Of a stretch of 10,886 nucleotides of DNA, positions 6,705 to 10,886 are shown piece by piece. Below the pieces are notes generated by a model. That model did no database searches. It was not told the origin of the DNA and saw only the letters and a list, made by a program, of their open reading frames with translations. The translations under genes and the position numbers were made by a program. Each line of letters starts with the position of its first letter. The first letter of the stretch is position 1. This stretch comes from an uncultured Butyrivibrio sp. (GTDB lineage Bacteria > Bacillota > Clostridia > Lachnospirales > Lachnospiraceae), in assembly GCA_910577605.1 (NCBI GenBank), contig CAJTON010000011.1, positions 1 through 10,886 on the forward strand, in the 5' to 3' direction.

Positions 6705-7601
6705 TCATGTTTTATTTTTCTTATAAATTAATTCGGCCTCTTTTGCCAAAAGCTCTCTTATATATGAAGGCTCCAATACGGTGACGTTTGCGCCGAAGGA
6801 GAGCAGGAAACCCGTAAGCCATGAATCCACGGGCAGCCGCGCATGCACGAGAAGTTCTCCGTCAGCCGTGCGGCTTACCTGTCTGTTGTCAAATTCGTCG
6901 TAGATGCGGTAGGTCATTTCTTTTGGAAAGAGGAGAGTTATATTTTCAGATTCCGGTCCGCTTGTTTCCTCCGGTTCGGGATACGCTCGCGGAGGGAAAA
7001 ACGCGTCCGAAAGCTCAAAGTCAAGAATGCGGTCAAGCTTAAAGACACGGTAAGCGTTTTTTTCGGTGCAGTAAGCCTTGAGATACCACGCGCGGGATTT
7101 GTAGGAGAGCTTTAACGGCTGTACGATCCTTTCTCCGACATCTCCGTTTGCTCCGGCGTAGACGATTTTTACGCTTCGACGGCTTGTTATCGCGGATTTG
7201 AAAAGGTCGAATCTTGCGTTGTCATCAGGCTTGTAACCCCATCTTGAAAAATCCACTTCGAGCCAGTCGTCCGCGCCGGTTTTAAAAAGAGCCGAAAGCT
7301 TGTTAAGAACATCGCTGTTGTCAAGATTAGGCGCCGCTTTTAAGCTTTGAATTGCAGTAAGGATCTTTTGTTTTTCTTCCTCGGAAAAAGCGGCGCGGTC
7401 AAGTGTAAAATCCCTCATCAGATATATGCCGCCGTTTCTTCCCGGCTCGGTATAGACGGGAATGCCCGCGCCGCTTAAAGCTTCGACGTCGCGGTATATC
7501 GTGCGCACGGACACCTCGAATTTACGCGCGAGTTCGGGGGCGTTCGCGCTTCCCTTATCGAGCAGGTAATACATGATTTTGAACAATCGGCCTTCACGCA
7601 T
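6705..7601 (-). CDS. HTH-WYL transcriptional regulator (YafY/DeoR-like)
   Basis: The 298-aa protein has an N-terminal winged helix-turn-helix (~1-60; helices around APELARKFEVSVRTIYRDVE, followed by the wing GRNGGIYL) and a WYL ligand-sensing domain from ~130, with the namesake WYL at 172-174 and YRVFKLDRI at ~184-192. A C-terminal WCX-like extension (~215-295) follows. This is the usual architecture of single-WYL regulators, whose ligands are often nucleic-acid-related and which often control DNA-damage or defence genes. ATG 7601 has AAGGAG 9 nt upstream. Its stop lies 61 nt before the ClbS-like gene in the same direction, so it may control that pair, either from its own promoter or by read-through. 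Targets are inferred from position only. Confidence 0.93.
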   Translation of the reverse strand: MREGRLFKIMYYLLDKGSANAPELARKFEVSVRTIYRDVEALSGAGIPVYTEPGRNGGIYLMRDFTLDRAAFSEEEKQKILTAIQSLKAAPNLDNSDVLNKLSALFKTGADDWLEVDFSRWGYKPDDNARFDLFKSAITSRRSVKIVYAGANGDVGERIVQPLKLSYKSRAWYLKAYCTEKNAYRVFKLDRILDFELSDAFFPPRAYPEPEETSGPESENITLLFPKEMTYRIYDEFDNRQVSRTADGELLVHARLPVDSWLTGFLLSFGANVTVLEPSYIRELLAKEAELIYKKNKT

Positions 7602-7628
7602 CGGCGTTTTCTCCTTTTTATCCGCTAT

Positions 7629-7664
7629 AAAATAAGGAGGGCGGCTTTGGCGGCCTGACCCTCC
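7629..7664 (-). terminator. Intrinsic terminator after the activase-like gene
   Basis: On the minus strand, 6 nt after the activase stop codon, GGAGGG (7664-7659) pairs with CCCTCC (7641-7636). The stem interior is GC-rich and imperfect (GGC and GCC segments around a short A run), followed by TTATTTT. It sits between the activase gene and the WYL regulator gene, so the two are probably separate units. On the plus strand the same hairpin is followed by a T-rich run but has no gene to serve. Confidence 0.65.
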
Positions 7665-7670
7665 GTTTGT

Positions 7671-9416
7671 TTATTTGAGGTTCTTCTGAGCTGTGGAAAG
7701 CATCAGCTTGATCCTGTTGAGCTGATTGACCTCGCTGGCTCCCGCGTCATAATCCACGGCGATAATGTTGGCTTCGGGAAAGGCGGCGCGCAGCTCTTTT
7801 ATAACTCCCTTGCCCACGATGTGGTTGGGCAGACAGCCGAAGGGCTGACAGCACACGATATTCGTCGTTCCGCTGTTGATAAGCTCAACCATTTCGCTTG
7901 TAAGGAGCCATCCCTCGCCCGTCTGGTTGCCGCTCGAAACATAGGGAACCGAAAGCTTCTGGAGCTTTTTGATATGCATCGTTCCCTTGAAGCGGCTGCT
8001 TTTATCGAGGTATATGCCTGATTTGCGGCGAAGCCCCTCAAGCAGCGCGATTATTAGATTGCTGACGAGTCTTGATTTTTTGGAGGCTCCGAGATGCTCT
8101 GTCTTGAACTCGCCGTTCTGTGCGCAGTAAAGGAAAAATCCCATAAAGTCGGGAACGACCGCCTCCGCGCCTTCTTTTTCAAGCAGCTCAACAATGTGAT
8201 TGTTGGCGGTAGGATGGAATTTGACAAGAATTTCGCCGACCACGCCTACTTTGGGCTTCTTTATGTCAAGAAGCGGCAGTCTGTCAAATTCGTCTATAAT
8301 GCGCTTAACGACTTTGTTGAATTTACGCACTGACAGATGAGGGTCGTCAAAGCTTTCGGCGCAGAGGGCGCGCATTTTATCCGCAAGCTCGTTGGCTGAG
8401 CCGGGAACCGCCTCGTAAGGGCGCGTGCGGTAAAGCACGTTCATAAGCACATCGCCGTATTGCAGCGCCATCATCGCCTTTTTGAGAAGCGTATAGCTGT
8501 ATTTAAGACCGGAATTGCTTTCGATGCCCTGCGCGCTGAGTGAAATCACCGGAATATGTTCAAGCCCCGCCTTTATCAGCGCGCGGCGTATAAATCCGAT
8601 GTAATTGCTGGCGCGGCAGCCTCCTCCGGTCTGAGTTATCACGACCGCGGTCTTATCAAGGTCGTATTTGCCGGACAAAAGAGCCTCCATTATCTGTCCC
8701 GTAATTATAATAGAAGGAAAGCAGGCGTCGTTGTTGACAAAACGGAGTCCTGTATCGACGGCGGATTTCTCGAAATTCTGCAGCATTACAAAACGGTAGC
8801 CGCAGGAGTTGAGCGCGGGTTGCAATATATCAAAATGGATCGGCGATAGCTGCGGGCACAATATCGTGTACTTTGCGTCCTGCATTTCCTTCGTGTATTC
8901 ACGGCGTTCATAAGCCGACGACTCGATCCTGCGGACGTAATTGCTGCGGTCGCGCACCTTTAGGGCGGCGATAAGAGAGCGCACGCGGATCCTTGCCGCG
9001 CCGAGATTGTTTACCTCGTCTATTTTGAGAACGGTATAAATTTTGCCCCCTGACGATAATATATCGTTCACGCAGTCGGCGGTAACGGCGTCAAGCCCGC
9101 AGCCGAAGGAGTTGAGCTGTATCATCTCAAGATCGTCCCTTGTCTTGACAAAGCTTGCGGCGGCGTAAAGCCTTGAGTGGTAAGTCCACTGATCCATTAC
9201 TATTATCGGGCGCTCAACCTTGCCGAGATGTGAAACGGAGTCCTCTGAAAGCACGGCGATGCCGTAGGAGTTGATAAGCTCCGGTATCCCGTGGTTGATC
9301 TCAGGGTCGATATGGTAAGGCCTTCCCGCGAGAACGATTCCCCTGCGTCCGGTTTCCTCAAGATAGCGGAGCGTTTTTTCTCCCATTTCCTGAATGTCCT
9401 TACGGCATTTCTGCAT
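7671..9416 (-). CDS. Acyl-CoA dehydratase activase-like giant protein, C-terminal part (after frameshift)
   Basis: This is the downstream portion of the BadF/HgdC-DUF2229 protein whose upstream portion occupies 9203-10886 in another frame. The frame is open upstream of ATG 9416 to about 9460, and residues there (HREVSDACRAGWEEM) continue the family pattern, so the ATG is not a natural start; the nearby GGAGG is only 2 nt away. Conserved stretches are VLAGRPYHIDPEINHGIPEL (DUF2229), FGCGLDAVTADC, ILCPQLSPIHFDILQPAL, NDACFPSIIITGQ and TQTGGGCRASNYIGF (dehydratase-subunit-like), and a Cys-rich end CCQPFGCLPNHIVGKG. It finishes with DYDAGASEVNQLNRIKLML, a normal family C-terminus. The Cys motifs are candidate iron-sulfur ligands. 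Substrate is unknown. The terminator follows directly. Confidence 0.85.
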   Translation of the reverse strand: MQKCRKDIQEMGEKTLRYLEETGRRGIVLAGRPYHIDPEINHGIPELINSYGIAVLSEDSVSHLGKVERPIIVMDQWTYHSRLYAAASFVKTRDDLEMIQLNSFGCGLDAVTADCVNDILSSGGKIYTVLKIDEVNNLGAARIRVRSLIAALKVRDRSNYVRRIESSAYERREYTKEMQDAKYTILCPQLSPIHFDILQPALNSCGYRFVMLQNFEKSAVDTGLRFVNNDACFPSIIITGQIMEALLSGKYDLDKTAVVITQTGGGCRASNYIGFIRRALIKAGLEHIPVISLSAQGIESNSGLKYSYTLLKKAMMALQYGDVLMNVLYRTRPYEAVPGSANELADKMRALCAESFDDPHLSVRKFNKVVKRIIDEFDRLPLLDIKKPKVGVVGEILVKFHPTANNHIVELLEKEGAEAVVPDFMGFFLYCAQNGEFKTEHLGASKKSRLVSNLIIALLEGLRRKSGIYLDKSSRFKGTMHIKKLQKLSVPYVSSGNQTGEGWLLTSEMVELINSGTTNIVCCQPFGCLPNHIVGKGVIKELRAAFPEANIIAVDYDAGASEVNQLNRIKLMLSTAQKNLK

Positions 9417-10886
9417 TTCCTCCCATCCGGCGCGGCACGCGTCCGAAACCTCGCGGTGAATACCTTGACAAGCTCTTTTGACGCGATCTCCTCGGAGGTA
9501 AAGGCCACGAAGGGATTCAAAAATTTAACGTCGTTGTCTTTAAGCTCCTCCATATTGTTCTTGATGTTTTCGCCGTAGGAGGTGACTATCGGACAGTTGA
9601 AATGATTGTTTGTTGAAGGGTCCTCGCAGCGCTCGTAAGGAATGCAGGGCAGGAAAATAAACTTTATGCCCTGATGTATAAGCCATGAAACATGACCGTG
9701 AACAAGTTTGGCGGGATAGCATTCCGATTCGCTCGGAATCGACTCGATGCCAAGCTCGTATATTTTGCGGCTTGAGGTGGGTGAAAGCACGACGCTAAAA
9801 CCCAGTCTGGTGAAAAACGTATGCCAGAACGGGTAATTTTCGTACATATTAAGAGCGCGCGGAATACCTACTACGCCGCGGGGAGCTTTGTCGGTGTCAA
9901 GCGATTCATATGTAAAGATCCTTTTGTTTTTATATTCGTAAAGATTAGGAATATTGTCCTTGTTGTGCTCCTTTCCGAGTCCACGCTCGCAGCGGTTGCC
10001 GGATATGAACTGACGGCCGCCCGTGAAACGGTTGATCGTGAGCAGACAGCTGTTCGTGCATCCCTTGCACCTTGTCATGTTCGTTTCGTATTTAAGCTCC
10101 ATTATCTGCGACAGCGAGAGCATAGTGCTTTCCTGTCCTTCATAGCGTTCCCTCGCGATAAGCGCGGCGCCGAAGGCGCCCATGATTCCGGCGATGTCGG
10201 GGCGTATAGCCTGTACTCCGGCAATTTTTTCAAAGCTGCGCAGAACCGCGTTGTTATAAAAGGTTCCGCCCTGAACCACTATGTTCTGCCCCAGATCAGC
10301 CGCGTCGGAGAGCTTTATTACCTTGTACAGCGCGTTTTTTATAACGGAATAGGCGAGTCCGGCGGAGATGTCCGCTACGCTTGCCCCCTCCTTCTGAGCC
10401 TGTTTTACCTTGGAGTTCATAAATACAGTGCAGCGCGTTCCCAGATCGATTGGATGCTCCGCAAAAATAGCCGCTTTCGCAAAATCCTGTACCGAATAGT
10501 TAAGGGATTTGGCAAAGGTTTCTATAAAAGAGCCGCAGCCGGAGGAGCAGGCCTCGTTGAGCTGTACGCCGTCAACGGTCTTGTTCTTTATCTTGATGCA
10601 TTTCATGTCCTGACCGCCGATGTCAAGTATGCAGTCCACTTCTGGATTGAAAAAAGCGGCGGCATAGTAGTGAGATACCGTTTCTACCTCGCCCTCATCA
10701 AGCATGAAAGCCGATTTGATCAGAGCTTCGCCGTAACCTGTCGAACAGGAGCGCACGATATGCACGTCTTTTGGCAGCTTACTGTAGATATCGGTTACCG
10801 CCCTTATTGAGGTCGCGAGAGGACTGCCGTTGTTGTTGTCGTAAAACGAATACAAAAGGCTTCCATCCTCGCCCACTAAAGCTACC
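9203..10886 (-). CDS. Acyl-CoA dehydratase activase-like giant protein, upstream part (5' truncated by window edge, frameshifted)
   Basis: The gene runs in from beyond the window; the frame is already open at 10885 (VALVGEDG), so the GTG at 10876 is internal. The visible start is inside a BadF/BadG/HgdC ASKHA ATPase module, most likely the second of two in these ~1400-aa proteins. The nucleotide-binding motif DIGGQDMK is present, as are ACSSGCGSF and GTRCTVFMNSKV, whose cysteines correspond to the [4Fe-4S]-ligating pair of HgdC activators. A Cys-rich DUF2229-type linker follows (RCKGCTNSCLL, then VVGIPRAL, PSESECYPAKLVHGH, FLPCIPYERCEDP). HgdC uses ATP to drive electrons into dehydratases. 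Real homology ends near 9460 (ASKELVKV); the remaining ~85 residues to the stop at 9203 are out-of-frame translation. Confidence 0.85.
   Translation of the reverse strand, partial: VALVGEDGSLLYSFYDNNNGSPLATSIRAVTDIYSKLPKDVHIVRSCSTGYGEALIKSAFMLDEGEVETVSHYYAAAFFNPEVDCILDIGGQDMKCIKIKNKTVDGVQLNEACSSGCGSFIETFAKSLNYSVQDFAKAAIFAEHPIDLGTRCTVFMNSKVKQAQKEGASVADISAGLAYSVIKNALYKVIKLSDAADLGQNIVVQGGTFYNNAVLRSFEKIAGVQAIRPDIAGIMGAFGAALIARERYEGQESTMLSLSQIMELKYETNMTRCKGCTNSCLLTINRFTGGRQFISGNRCERGLGKEHNKDNIPNLYEYKNKRIFTYESLDTDKAPRGVVGIPRALNMYENYPFWHTFFTRLGFSVVLSPTSSRKIYELGIESIPSESECYPAKLVHGHVSWLIHQGIKFIFLPCIPYERCEDPSTNNHFNCPIVTSYGENIKNNMEELKDNDVKFLNPFVAFTSEEIASKELVKVFTARFRTRAAPDGRKCRNAVRTFRKWEKKRSAILRKPDAGESFSREGLTISTLRSTTGYRSLSTPTASPCFQRTPFHISARLSAR
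9455..9480 (-). other. Frameshift site in the activase-like gene
   Basis: The upstream frame gives family-like ASKELVKV and then turns to Arg-rich nonsense. The frame one base earlier gives IHREVSDACRAGWEEMQKC and continues the conserved protein. The switch fits one missing base near GTATTC (9458-9463) or a change by one in the AAAA run at 9476-9479. No convincing programmed slippery heptamer (X XXY YYZ in frame) is present. A sequencing or assembly error, or a real inactivating mutation, is more likely than recoding. Confidence 0.8.

Noticed and set aside
9455..9480. Programmed -1 frameshifting as the cause of the split
   Set aside because: The direction of the shift would fit, but there is no in-frame slippery heptamer such as A AAA AAG and no obvious stimulatory hairpin; related proteins are known as single ORFs.
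9821..10810. Long plus-strand open frame (329 codons) opposite the activase-like gene
   Set aside because: The minus strand here encodes clear conserved motifs (DIGGQDMK, ACSSGCGSF), so this is an antisense shadow.

Overview
The window suggests a Clostridia-type Firmicute, plausibly a Lachnospiraceae or Oscillospiraceae gut anaerobe. The signs are the Firmicute-like 23S rRNA tail, strong GGAGG ribosome binding sites, extended -10 promoters, a CheV coupling protein, and a giant BadF/HgdC-type 'acyl-CoA dehydratase activase' typical of strict anaerobes. Genus cannot be fixed from this sequence.

Left part, plus strand: the last ~227 nt of a 23S rRNA gene are followed directly by a strong intrinsic terminator, with no 5S rRNA gene between them. 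A new transcription unit then starts at an extended -10 promoter: cheV (chemotaxis coupling protein with CheW and receiver domains); an unrecognised membrane protein with a very acidic N-terminal half, Lys-rich blocks, one transmembrane helix and a helical outer domain; hisH and hisF (the two halves of imidazole-glycerol-phosphate synthase); and ung (uracil-DNA glycosylase). Spacings are 21, -17, 8 and 16 nt, so this looks like one operon mixing chemotaxis, histidine synthesis and DNA repair.

Middle part, minus strand: converging on ung is a two-gene unit, a ClbS/DfsB-family (DUF1706) protein followed 26 nt later by an SPL-like radical SAM protein (CxxxCxxC). Just upstream lies a HTH-WYL transcriptional regulator. 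Together with ung, this puts three genes of DNA-damage- or genotoxin-related families next to a regulator class often tied to DNA-damage and defence responses. The functional link is inference.

Right part, minus strand: from 7671 to the window edge lies most of a very large BadF/HgdC-like protein (second ASKHA activase module, DUF2229-type linker, dehydratase-like C-terminal part). It is broken by a one-base frameshift near 9455-9480, so it reads as two overlapping ORFs. Its 5' end is outside the window. A hairpin terminator follows its stop codon.

No CRISPR array, insertion sequence, tRNA or phage gene was seen. There is no gene-free stretch longer than 300 bases.
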